NCBI GenBank assembly: GCA_028456385.1
Contig: JALNQF010000037.1
Location: forward strand, 1-64,000
DNA length: 64,000 bases
Reading direction: 5' to 3'
From: Ophiosphaerella korrae
Taxonomy: Eukaryota > Ascomycota > Dothideomycetes > Pleosporales > Phaeosphaeriaceae
The stretch's first letter is position 1. Every line of letters begins with the position of its first letter. A model generated the notes under the pieces. The model worked only from the letters and a program-made list of their open reading frames with translations, searched no databases and was not told the DNA's origin. The translations under genes were made by a program, and so were the position numbers. This document shows, in pieces, positions 10,141-21,300 of the stretch.

Positions 10141-11265
10141 TCATCCAATTGTGTATATAGGCCTCTTGATGATAGAGGGTTGGATAATAGGATCAAGAAG
10201 AATGGCCCCAAATATCACTATTGAAAATAATTCATCTGTCGACTCCCAGTGCTTAATTATACAGGTAGAGGTTCTGTCTGAGGCCTTCCATGGTCCTGGT
10301 ATCTTCCTCCTCAGTTCTACTGGGGCTCTCGCCAGATCTGCTTCCATTCTCATTATCACTTGGGTCCCTGACTCCAGGGCATCTACCACCGGAGCAGGGT
10401 CCTTACATTTACGACCGCGTGCTGTCTTGTCCTCAGCAGCCTTCTTTTTCTCAGCACGCTTGGCTCGCGCCTCATCTAGATCCTGGCAGCTCATTACCTC
10501 CGCTTTTCCTAGTTGCTCTGCATTGGTCGTTTGACGGACCTTCGCCTCCTTTTTCATTTGGGACAGGAACCGATTTTAGTCTTAGAGGAGGGCTCGTTCG
10601 GCAAACGATACTCGGGCGGCGCGAGCGAGCTTCTGTACGTGCCTCCGTAGGCGCTGTTTGTTCGTTTCATCAAGTGCTTGAGTATGTTGTTTGATCATAT
10701 CGTGCAATGATGCGATAGCTTCCATTGTTACTAGCGCTGTAGGCGTTGTAGGCAAACTTAACATTTTGTTTTGCGCCTAAGTCCTCACGCTGACCTCTTT
10801 TAAGTCAGCTACCTCAGCAGGCGGCTTCGGTGTATCTCTAAGGACTCTGTCTAGGTTGAAAGGAAATAAGTCAGTCGCAGCCCACGCAGCCGTTATGTCC
10901 CTCTTGGGGAATGTCCTGTCCCTTGCTGGGCTGTAAAGAGACGTGAAATGATCCTTACCTACTGCTTCTGCGTCTCCTCGATACAATCTTTCGACTGGGT
11001 CCTGATAAGCTGCTTTCAACGGAGCAAAGACTCCGACGTCACAGGGCTGAAGTTTGTGGGATGTATGGGAGGGGAGACGGCACAAGATAATGTTGTTTTA
11101 GAAGTAAAACTCCAAGATCTCAAGCGCCTCATGAGACCCGAAGCCATCGCAGTTTAGTACACGTGGTTTGCTACCAGCCTGTTCTCTGTTTTAAGGGCCA
11201 AACACACGCTTCAGCCACTCCAAATTGATCTTGGAGTTATTGCATCTGTTTTCTGTATAGAGTAG
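10141..11265 (-). mobile_element. Relic of a pogo/Fot1-type (Tc1-mariner superfamily) DNA transposon
   Basis: The minus strand reads the C-terminal half of a DDE_1 transposase. In order it shows INLEWLKRVFGP, the second catalytic region NCDGFGSHE, then LPSHTSHKLQPCDVGVFAPL (third catalytic Asp), FTSLYSPARDR and a basic helical tail ending near 10141. It is interrupted by TAA at 11193-11191 and at 11100-11098, and by further stops near 10778 and 10580. The N-terminal DNA-binding half and first catalytic Asp are absent, because sequence turns AT-rich beyond about 11265. No terminal inverted repeats were found. This is an old non-autonomous fragment. Confidence 0.85.
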
Positions 11266-12409
11266 GTATAAAACTATAATAGCTAGTATTTATAATTGAA
11301 AAATTATTGTTTTTTAGAACTAATAAATACTTTGCTAATTTCATCTACATGCCTATCATTTACCAACCTTAACTCTAACTAATATTACAAGCCCTAATTC
11401 CTAACAAATCGTGCTTAAAAATGATAAGTATCGCTATGGCAGGTAATCACTTTAAGAGAGATTAGATTAATGATCTCATTCCCTATCATCTAGCCTTCCG
11501 TCAGGACAATCCAGGAGAGTGTCGTTGCGGATGGTACTTCTAGCCAGTAGGCGGCGACCTGTATAAAAGGAAGAAATTCTGTTGCGGCAATTTAGTTTCA
11601 CTATCTAACTGGATTGTTTTCTGTAAGTATCTAATACTAAATATTGAGATTACCAAAGAACTTTTTGCACAAGTGAACTGCACGCCCTATTCGGCCGCCG
11701 ATGGCAGCTATTTAAGAGCTGAACATATATTACTATTATTGTTCGGACTGCTCTTCATAGTAATACATATGTACTAGATAATAAAGGATCAGTAATATTT
11801 AGCTACTAAGGAAGAGTAGTATAGAAATATTAAGGCGAGATCAATGAATAGAAAAGTATCCTTCTTGATACCTTTGAGATAGAAACTAAGATTGAGAGGT
11901 AATTACCAAGTGTTATCATATAGATGCAATAATAGCCAGGCTGGATAGGGGGCCGAATAGTCAACGTAGGGGGATGTATACCTAGGTAGTCTGCGCCGTA
12001 TAAATCATACCTAAAGATTCATTTTCTGATCATCCATTTGAGTTCCGATAGAGGTTCTGAAGTTTTTGGAGTTTTATGGCTTTATGCTGGATGGCGTTTG
12101 GTTTGTAGAGTAACGTCACCCACTGGGAAGCGAGACACCGAGGCGAGACAAATGATAGGTACTTTGAATTCAATCTCCATTTGTGATTCAACAAAGATAA
12201 AACTTTCGGTTCTGTATAGGGGATTTATCTCTAGCATTGATCCAAGCTGGCTGACGTTAGTGAGTGTGTCGGGGTGCTTTTATCCAAGCAGCTTCTCGTA
12301 CCCTCGCAGCACTCGTCGATGCATCGCTTCTGCCTCATCGTGCTTACCCTGCTTTGATAGTACCATCCCAAGCCGACCGACGCTAATAGGACGTATGAAT
12401 CGATATAAT
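11266..12409. other. AT-rich, gene-free stretch next to the transposon relic
   Basis: The sequence is TA-rich with no open frames until about 12040 and probably represents RIP-degraded repeat DNA continuing from the transposon relic. The last 370 bases are more balanced and hold the 3' side of the minus-strand zinc-finger gene. Confidence 0.5.
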
Positions 12410-13929
12410 TCATGATGGGACGGAAGAATAATATGTGTTTTTGGAAGTGGCGCATAGCTTCATATGCCTTTTAAGATTATCTTCGCGCGTAAAGGTCTTT
12501 CCAAGTGTTTTACACCACGGATTTTGGCACTCAAATCTTTTTCTTTCTGTGTGTGTCGCTTCGTGACGCTTGAGATTTGTCTGGAGACCGAATGTGTTTC
12601 CGCAGCCGTGATAGACACATTTGAATCGGTGGTTGTGCGTCTGTGCAATATGCTTGCTACCATCATTTAGCGTAAGCAGGCATGAGAAAGAAATTATTGC
12701 ATACTTGAGCTCAAAATTTCTCTTGGCGGCATAAGTGCATCGCGGGCATGCAAAAGAAGATAGGTTGGCGGGCGTCGTTACTGGGCCGGCGTGTCTGGGT
12801 GCACCAGGAGACTTCTGGTTGTTCTTGGCGATGCCTTTGTCGTCGAAATCGACAGCCATATCCGGGCAAAATCTTCCAGCTGCTCCAGCTGTATCCATGA
12901 GATGGCATTCCGACGTATTCTTGGCTACGGAAGGACCGGAATTTAGTGACTGGAGATGTTCGTTTCGCAGATGGGCAAAGATAACAGGATTTGGCTGCCA
13001 CTCAAACACTGACGGAGGGAAACAGGTTTCTTCTATATCGTTGCGATCTTTCGCATCCTCTTTATTGTCACCTTCTTCATCTGATGATCCAGCGAAAACC
13101 GCAAAGAAACCGCCAACATCATCCGGCGTTTTACAGCGTCTTCTTGCAGCCTTCCATTCATCCGGTAAGCGGCCTACGGCGCGTCAGGCTATCATATCAT
13201 TACCTGAGCTACATACTCACCAAATAATGGGCCTCTACCAATAGTAAAGCCGACTGTATCAAGCAGGAACTTCAGTACCTCGAATGGAAGGCGACCAGCG
13301 TCAAGAAATTGCCCAAGCACACCTTTAGCCTTAAGCCCTTCAAATTTGTTATAGAATCGTAAAACATTGATGCCAACTAGGATGCCCCATGCCTCCTCAT
13401 GTTTGACCCCTTTGACTTTCTGGTAGAATCGTATAGTCCATCTAAGCAGCCAGAATAGCGAGCAGAGACCACCCATTGTACAAGTCCAGTAAAAGAATGA
13501 CCGGATAATGAGCACAACGACTTTGATCCAGTACCATGCCACAAAACCTATGGTTGACAAACCAACGATGACACAGAAGTTCGCCAGGATCCAATCCCCG
13601 AGGTTGGTGGTGCTTGTCCCCAAGCCCCGGTGCCGTGAACGCTTTTTGTCTTCAATCTCTGACATATGTGTTCTCATTACGGCAATGATAATTTGAAAGA
13701 GCCGCACATTTCTAAATATAGTATCGAGATATAGATACACGATACATGCCAAGCGCATAGGGATAGTAGATGGGACAGCTTCAATCCAAAACCAGAGCAT
13801 CCCCACAAGGATGATAAGAACAGTGAAGCTGTGAAGAGCCGCAATTGTGAAGTTTCTGAAATCTTCAATACGTATTTCGACATCGTGATCAACTGGAGGA
13901 CGATTGGTTTCGTGTTTGACGGTTGACAT
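12410..13929 (-). CDS. Multi-pass membrane protein with C-terminal C2H2 zinc fingers
   Basis: The model has three exons, 13929-13221, 13173-12705 and 12656-12410, giving 474 aa. Intron 1 (47 nt) is GTGAGT...CTGACG...TAG, joining GPLFG-RLPDEW. Intron 2 (48 nt) is GTATGC...GTAG, joining FELN-KHIAQTH, which restores a complete finger. Residues 20-190 hold four or five hydrophobic spans (AALHSFTVLIILVGMLWFW, MRLACIVYLYL, ANFCVIVGLSTIGFVAWYW, a long span near 165-185). A hydrophilic acidic linker follows, then three C2H2-type fingers from about 360: CPRC...H..TH, CVYHGC...HEATH and CQNPWC...H..LC. The layout resembles a membrane-tethered transcription factor. The membrane-plus-finger architecture is seen directly in the joined frame; the regulatory role is inferred. 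Confidence 0.72.
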
Positions 13930-14885
13930 GTCGAAAGCTTTCACGGGAAGTACTAAGCATGTAGACGAGCAAAACACACGGAGGCATTTGTACTGTGTTC
14001 TAGGAATCTAGTATGCGTGGGAGGAATACCACTTTTCTGACGTCTGGTTGGCTTCCGCTGCCTCGGTGCCAATCCACCTAGGTATGCGCACGCGGCGAGC
14101 GCAACATCCCTTTCGTATCCTGTAACCAAGTACCATTGACTAACGTTATGCACTAAAAAGACTATAGTAGAACGTAATGAAGTTCAGGTTGAAGGTCAGG
14201 TAGCGTCCGCATGGAGAGCTCCTGAGGCGCCAATGATTCATAGTAAAGGTTTATTGTAGCTTGCTTCTTGACGGATCCTATTTTGGTTTGACAATGACAG
14301 CTTGATTATTTCTCAGAACTGTCAGCTGTTCTGAACTTCTATGTCGTGATGACGCTCACCCTAGATGATGCACAGCCACCTCTGCTAGCCATGATCAGTG
14401 GGTAACGTTATCATTCTGAAGTGCGGAAGTGCAATTGGTCGAGTATTCTTTGAATAGGGTGGCGGACTTGAGGATCAAACATGTCACGTGAGTGCACAGC
14501 TAGATGGCCCATACTGGGGTTTTGCCCAGTTAACCCCTACTCGCCGCAGGTCATAGCTAGCTGATCATCTATCTATCATCCATTGATTCATCAATCTTCT
14601 ACATCACACATAACTAACAACGCTATTGGGTGCCTCTAAGATCGAGATTAACAATCCTGCTGGCGGGTTACATCGAAACCAAGATACAGGAGGCTACGGC
14701 GTGGCCTAGCTTTGCTTCGACTTGAATTTGGTTCCTGCAAGCTGCAAGAAGTCCTACTGCCCACAACCACACGTCAAGAATTTATTAATATTCAAAACTT
14801 TTCATTATTAGAACAAGAATTCATGTACACCAAGTCTATAAATAACGACCAGAAGATTGCTATGCGTTCCACAGGGATTCCATCA
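13930..14885. other. Intergenic: promoter of the zinc-finger gene and 3' side of RAD17
   Basis: No gene is seen. Flanking genes both run on the minus strand. A CACGTG box occurs near 14484. No repeat was recognised. Confidence 0.4.
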
Positions 14886-17432
14886 TCAATCCTCGATATC
14901 ATCATCACTCAGCATCAAGCGTGCCCCTTTCTGTGCCAATCCAGGCAACGCCGACTCATCATCCTCAGTCTTCGCTGCAATCCTTGCCCTCTTTTTTTTG
15001 GGGGACGCCCCAGCCGGTTTATCAGTCGCCCACTGCTCCTGCTCACCGATGCCAGGCTCTGGCAAATCATCGTCGTCGTCGTCGTCCTCCTCAGTGGCAG
15101 CTGATAAACCGTTCCCAGAAAACGAGGTAATCTTTTGAATATCACGAATCGTGGCATTGGAAGACTGCGTTCGAGAGTTGCGAAGAATAGTTGTGAGGTA
15201 GGGTAACCGTTCGAAAAGCATTTCGTAGCGTGCTGAGCCGCCGCTGCCAAGGACTACCGAAGGGGCTGTCTCTTTGGGCGACGATTTGGAACCTGGAGTG
15301 GGTAGTGGCTGCGTGAAAGAGGTGTTTCTCCACGTTTCGACTCCACCAGTGCGTAGGATAAAGCTCTGTGCAGGGCTCGACACAAGAAGCTCACCTCGCT
15401 GAGCACGTGCTATCCACATCTCCAGCAGATCGCCAATTTCCTCCTGCTGCTTCCATATCCGGAGAGAGGCCGGGTAGTACATGACATAAGCGTTGCTTTT
15501 GCCCGCGCCAGTCCCTCCCTGACCTTTGGCCTTCATGCCCATAATGCCGGGCGGCGGTGCTAACCTCTTTACGGGGTTCGGAAGATTGTATAAGAGGCCC
15601 CTGACACTGGTCTGGAAGCACATTTCATCCTGGCGCAGATTATCCGTGCTTGTCCCTTGGAGATTTCGTCGACCGGAGCCCGCACCAAAGCGGTCCGGCG
15701 AGAGCATGTCAGCATCCGACAAGGCCTCTAAGCACCCTTCGATCGAGTCCATGGTTTCTTCGCTATCAGCGCCCCCACAGGAGAGGACATAGTTCTCGTG
15801 CAGGGCTGCGACAAAGGTTTGAGTATCGGTCCCCAGCTCATCAATTAGAGTATCGACGTTGACTTCGGATGCTTTTGGTCTTCGTCGTTCGGGAAACCAG
15901 TTTGGTGGTTGTGGAACACGCGCTCCAACATTCTCGGCGAGGCGCTTGTTGTATACGACCCTTCCAACGGCATGGAAAATTCCCAGCGTGCTTTCACGCT
16001 GTGTGATCAGCTCGAGCGATTCTTGTTCCATTTTCGTTATTGGCACGTCCTTTGCACCCTTTTTCTTGGCAAAATTAACCTTGGCACCCCACCCTTCAGC
16101 ATCATCTCCACGCAGACAGAGAAATTCCAATGATGATGCAGCGCTCCGTATGTCTCCAAGCCCTGCAAGTCGCTGGATGACTTGGGGCCCGACTGTTTTC
16201 TTCCGCCCTGACTTTCGCGCCTCCTTGACTACCATGAGTTCAAGTGCCTTTGTCATGTATGTGGGCGCAATGGCGTTGAATTCGATGACGGATACACCAG
16301 GATGCGTCAAAATCTCAGGGCCTAGCAGTCGGTGTGCAGTGAAGCTGTCTGCCGCGGCCGTATTCGTTGATAGAAGGGTTTCGGAGATGATCATGACGAT
16401 TGGCGTCACTGATTGCTCAAGGTCAGCTTGACTAGAGAAGAAGGTAGTAGCGGAGGGGGTATTGGCAGCAAGATAGTTGAAGACTGAAGACCGAAAAGAC
16501 TGTACGGCCAAAGATGCACGGGCAAATGTATTTGGGAATTCTTCTACGAGAACCAACTGCTTTTTCCTGCTATCAGACGAGCTGGGTGGTTGCTGGCTGA
16601 CTGAGACCGGCTCTTCAAATGTGAGACTACCAAATGCGCCAGCCCGTCCCACAAAGTCCTCGAATTGTGCCATGGCGGAGAGGAAGCCATCAGACGTGGG
16701 CACAGAGCTTGTTGGGTTTTTCCACTCATGCAGATGGATACCTAATTCCTTGGAGAGCAAAGATATGGTCGTTGTTTTCCCACTACCAGCAGCGCCTTTG
16801 AGAAGGAGCAACCTCTTGCGTCCTCGGCCGCTGAAGACGTCTGTGAGCCATGTCCGGACGTCTGCTACTTTCTTCTTATGGACGGCGAGCTCGTCGAGGG
16901 ATGTCGGCCCATACTTTTCAGTCCATGGCCGCCTGTCTACGGTATCCTGGCGCGCGACGGGCGCAGGCGGCGTACTGCGCGCACCACCGGCCGTTCTCAG
17001 AAACTTTTGCCTGCCTCCTAGGGCGTTGTCGCGGTCTGCTGTTGCTCCAGGGTTGGCACGCTTGCGGACGGGTAGGGTAGCAGACGGGAAGTCATTATCG
17101 GAGCTATCGAAGATGTCATCGACGTCTGCGAGCGGTGTGGCGGGTTTCTCCGGGCTCGGGGTGGGCTGGAGCGATTGCGGGCGAGGGGCATTGCCAAAGA
17201 AGGAGGTGATGGGCTTGTATATCGGCTTGGGCTTCCCTGGCGACTTGGCTGGGGACCTGCGGGTCGACGGCGCCGGCCCCGTAGGCGAAGCTGCACGTCT
17301 TGCCTGCGTGCGGGAAGGCTTCGTCTCTCGACTCAGGCGGTTGGGAGCGCCCGGCGGCGTGTTTGGTTCGCCCTCCTCAGAACCCGACGAGAGCACAACA
17401 GGCTTTTTCCGTGCAGCCCTGGGCTTGCCCAT
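14886..17432 (-). CDS. RAD17: Checkpoint clamp loader Rad17 (RFC-like AAA+ ATPase)
   Basis: This is a single exon of 848 aa starting at ATG 17432. Rad17 (Rad24 in budding yeast) replaces RFC1 in a clamp loader that places the 9-1-1 clamp on damaged DNA. Residues 1-150 are disordered and basic. From about 172 comes RRPWTEKYGPTSLDELAVHKKKV, the usual Rad17 entry motif. The Walker A loop GAAGSGKTTT is at about 214, and the Walker B equivalent is LVLVEEFPNTF at about 300. Family features such as GDIRSAASSLEF and the FHAVGRVVYNKR segment are present, and the tail is acidic (DDDDDD). A PIP-box-like YKPITSFF near residue 75 is an extra. It is divergent from the large coiled-coil gene, with a 0.9-kb shared upstream region. 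Confidence 0.93.
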   Translation of the reverse strand: MGKPRAARKKPVVLSSGSEEGEPNTPPGAPNRLSRETKPSRTQARRAASPTGPAPSTRRSPAKSPGKPKPIYKPITSFFGNAPRPQSLQPTPSPEKPATPLADVDDIFDSSDNDFPSATLPVRKRANPGATADRDNALGGRQKFLRTAGGARSTPPAPVARQDTVDRRPWTEKYGPTSLDELAVHKKKVADVRTWLTDVFSGRGRKRLLLLKGAAGSGKTTTISLLSKELGIHLHEWKNPTSSVPTSDGFLSAMAQFEDFVGRAGAFGSLTFEEPVSVSQQPPSSSDSRKKQLVLVEEFPNTFARASLAVQSFRSSVFNYLAANTPSATTFFSSQADLEQSVTPIVMIISETLLSTNTAAADSFTAHRLLGPEILTHPGVSVIEFNAIAPTYMTKALELMVVKEARKSGRKKTVGPQVIQRLAGLGDIRSAASSLEFLCLRGDDAEGWGAKVNFAKKKGAKDVPITKMEQESLELITQRESTLGIFHAVGRVVYNKRLAENVGARVPQPPNWFPERRRPKASEVNVDTLIDELGTDTQTFVAALHENYVLSCGGADSEETMDSIEGCLEALSDADMLSPDRFGAGSGRRNLQGTSTDNLRQDEMCFQTSVRGLLYNLPNPVKRLAPPPGIMGMKAKGQGGTGAGKSNAYVMYYPASLRIWKQQEEIGDLLEMWIARAQRGELLVSSPAQSFILRTGGVETWRNTSFTQPLPTPGSKSSPKETAPSVVLGSGGSARYEMLFERLPYLTTILRNSRTQSSNATIRDIQKITSFSGNGLSAATEEDDDDDDDLPEPGIGEQEQWATDKPAGASPKKKRARIAAKTEDDESALPGLAQKGARLMLSDDDIED

Positions 17433-18354
17433 GCCGCCCCAAGTGAATTGACCTGGGCGACGCTCGGCGGCAAATGGTCATCTCGCAGACTTCAGCCAGT
17501 CGCAGTCGCGTCGCACGTGGGATGTCGAGTGTCGTGTGCTGCGCGTCCCACAAGGTTTAGCCGGGTCGCGGAGTCACGGGACTGCGCTAGCACCACAGCG
17601 GCTTAGCGCAGCCATGCGCAGGTGTGCTGGCATCGCTGCAGCATGGCATCAGCCGGTCAAACCTTTCACTCACCGCTGCATGCGCTACCCGCTCCCCGGC
17701 ACACCAATGCTGGCATTTTCGAGGCTGATATGCGGCCCGGGAACGCCCACTCCATGCCGCCTGCATGTCGCTGACGTTGCACGAATGGGGCAGCGACAAC
17801 GCACGCCGGCCCTGCACGGTTTCAATATTGCATCTCGGCTGTTGTCGTCGTGTGCGTTGGTTTGCTGTCTTTTCTGTCACGCAAAGCACGTTGTTCCAGC
17901 GAGGCCTCTTCTTTTAAGCTCTGCTCAGCACTGGCGCGCTTCGCGGCCAAAATCCAGCAGAATGAAGCAATCCTCCGCAACTGAGCGCTCTCCACGTGCA
18001 TGCAGGTCTATGCTTGGGGGCCGAAGGCGTCTCGTTCTAGGGCGCACAGATTAGTCGGCTCAGTCTGCGATGAGTTGGCACCTTGCTGCTGCCTTCCCAT
18101 TGGGCCTGTCTGCATTTTCTGACCAGTGCCTTCTCGGTGCGCCCTTCTCGAAACTTTGCATTGCAGCTTTCCCTATATAGCGCGTAATGCGCGTGCTCGC
18201 TGTCTTTTACATGTTCCCCCGTCGTGGTGCCACGCAAGCAGGCCTGCAGCCTTGTCTCTATTGCTCTCCCAAACTCTCTGTGAATGGCACAAATTGATCG
18301 CTAATAACCTTTGGAGCTTCCCTCGCATTATAAACAGCGAGTACTGTGGCCACA
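17433..18354. promoter_or_regulatory. Divergent intergenic region between RAD17 and the coiled-coil gene
   Basis: 922 bp separate two divergent start codons, so both promoters must lie here. Overall the sequence is GC-rich, and CT-rich runs occur near 18110-18180 and 18240-18280. Small frames in it look random. Confidence 0.5.
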
Positions 18355-21300
18355 ATGGGAAAGAAAGGCAAGAAGAAGAACAATCAAAAGCAGGCGGAAG
18401 CTGCGACTCCACTCAAGAGCCTCAAGACGACTGCACCAATTGAAGAGCCTCCAACCAGTGAAGCACCGCCACCCGAAGTGGCGAGTGACGAAGCCCCGGT
18501 AGAGTCCACATCTGTACCCGACCCAAGCTCTGGGGATACCCAGGATAAACCCACAGAAGGCGAGTCATCAACAATTGCCGAAAGCCTAGACCACAGCGAG
18601 ACCACGGCCGCATCAGAGGAGCCCGCTCCAACAGCAGAGGAGGCCGTGCCAGACCAGCCATTGGAGGCTGAAGCAGCGGCTCCCATGGCTGACGAACAGA
18701 ATGAAGAAATTCCCCAGGTGGAGGGGGTCACGGCAACAGAAGAAGAGCCTGTAACGACTGAAGCCCAGCCATCTGAACAGTAAGTTGCCCTTTTACTTAT
18801 AAACTACAGCTTACTAACTCAATCTCAGAGAAGAATCGTCCTCTGACCCAGTAGCCGAGGCTCCAGCTGAGGATGATCCAGAGGCTACACCTGAAGCAGA
18901 GACAGAGGCAGAGGCAGAGGCAGAGGCAGAAACAGAAGCAGAAGCAGAGGCAGAGGCAGAAACAGCCACAGCAGAGCCTGTCGATGACGCCGCCTCAGAG
19001 GCACCTACTGAAGGAGTAACTGAATTTGTGGAAGCGCAAGAGCGGCTTGAATCAGAGGAGCCTGCTTCAGAACCACCCACAGAACCGGCTGAAGAGCCAA
19101 CTGGAGAGCCAACTGGGGAGCCAGCTGAAGAGCCAGCTGGAGAGCCAACTGGGGAGCCAGCTGAAGAGCCAGCTGGAGAGCCAACTGGAGAGCCAGCTGA
19201 AGAGCCAACTGAAGAGCCAACTGGAGAGCCGGCTGAAGAGCCAACTGAAGAGCCAGCTGAAGAGCCAACTGAAGAGCCAGCTGAAGAGCCAACTGAAGAG
19301 CCAACTGGAGAGCCAGCCGAAGAGCCAACTGGAGAGCCAGCCGAAGAGCCAACTGGAGAGCCAACTGGAGAGCCAACTGGAGAGCCAACTGGAGAGCCAG
19401 CTGAAGAGCCAACTGGAGAGCTGGCTGAAGAGCCAACCCCAGAGGCCCCAGAGGAGGCCCCAGAGCCACCCACAGAAGTTGATGAACAGGAAAGGCTTGA
19501 ACAAGAGAGAATTGAGAAAGAAAATCTTGAGAGGGAGGAAGCCGAAAAGGAAAAGGCTGAGCAAGAACAACAAGAACAAGAACGCATCGAGCAAGAAAAG
19601 ATTGAAGCACAGAAACTTGAGGAAGAGCGGATCGAAAAGGAGAAGCTCGAAGCGGAAGCTGCTCGGGCCGCCGAGGAAGAGGAACTTAAGAAGACAGAAG
19701 CAGCCAGCGAAACTGCTCGAGAGGTGGTATTTGAAGCAGAACAAAAGCCAACAGATTTGTCGACGCCTCCGCCAGAAGCCCTTGAAGAGCCACCTACTGC
19801 CCCGAGCGTACCTGCCGACGACCCAGTGAATCGGTTGCCAACACCTGCTGAGACGGTAGACCGCTCCAGCTCGCCTCATTCCGTCGCTACTGATGCTTCT
19901 AAGTCCAAAGCTGTTCCTGCGCATAAATCAATGGATGCCAATCATGTTGGTTACGACAGGCACTCCTCCGGTTCTCCCATGACAGCGCCGAAGCCCCAGG
20001 CTGTGAGCCAGCTTTTGGAAGAAAGCAGGCCGCCGGCCCCCAGTCCTCCTGTTGGCCGAGTGCGACCACGGCACATCCCTACTTTTGACTCCGAAGACGA
20101 TTCGGATTCTGCCCTAGTCCGCCCAAGACGTCAGTATCGAGGCGGTGAGGAATACTCACGTGACTCTGGTGGGTCTGGACACGGGTACCCACCGCAGCCA
20201 ACGCATCACCGTGGCGTCTTCGCTTCGCGTGTCCCTGCAGAGTCAACGTACCCGAATCCCCCACCGCCTCATCAGCCACCAGGATACTACCCCGGTTACT
20301 ACCAGCCAACGGCCCCACCTCATTATCCAGATCATAATTATCGTGTGAGTCAGCAAGGGTACTCTCACTCCCATTCCCATTCCAACTCGTATGCTCTCCC
20401 ATCCCACTCTTCTTCTCCCTACACAGAGTCATGGAACTATCCATCCTCAGGATATCGTCACAACAGTCCACCCCAACGTCATGACACCCTTGTGTCCAGA
20501 GATTACCCGCTGGGACTTTCTTCTCCGTTAGACCAACGAGGCGAGGATCCTGGTGAAGTATTCTCCCGCATTGCACAAGTTATCCCCGACTTGCTCGCAC
20601 GGTACAGGGAGACGCTTGGTCAGCTAACTGAAAGGGAAGAGCTATTTCGCCGATCCACTGTTGAGCAGGAGGAGAAACTAAAAGCCAAGGACGGCGAGAT
20701 TTCTGAGTTGAAAGAGAAAAGTCATAACTTGGAACAGAAGTATTCATCTGAGGCAAGTCGGCTACGCTTACAGATTGGTAATCTAGAAGAACAAGCCAAA
20801 GAACTTCAAGAACAACGGACGGAAACAGAGAAGTTCAAGAAAGAGGCAACGGACACCAAGACAGCACTCGACGCCGCGATGAGGTCTTGGGAAGCCAAGT
20901 ACAAGGAGCTGGAAGAGGCTCACGTTGCATTGGCAAGGACCTCCGCAGAGGAGAAGGCGAAAGCCTACCAGGACTTTGATGATTGGAAGTCGACTTACAC
21001 CACCAGGAATGATGCAGAGAAGATTGCTCTTGCTATTCAATTTGACAAGCGCCTCAAGGAAGCTGAAATACTTGCCGAGAACCAACGGCAAGAGATGGCC
21101 GCTAATCATGTCAAGGAGAAGGAAGAGCTGAGGTCGGAACATCAAACCCGGCAACTCGAACGCCAAGCTAGCTTCGAACGCATACGCACCGAGCTCGAGA
21201 CGAAGCTTGGAGCTGCCCAAATTGATCGCGAAGAAGCACTTAAACATGAGCGTGAGAGTCGAGAAGTCTGGCTGGCTGAACGTGAATCTCTCATCAAATC

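Noticed and set aside
15859..17451. Long plus-strand frames opposite RAD17
   Set aside because: They are antisense shadows of a well-supported 848-aa protein and show no domain.
18814..19924. Long antisense and alternate-frame ORFs (up to 285 codons) opposite the acidic repeat protein
   Set aside because: They are by-products of a 12-bp repeat that has no stop in any frame. Their products are simple Gly-Ser or Leu-Trp repeats with no domain.
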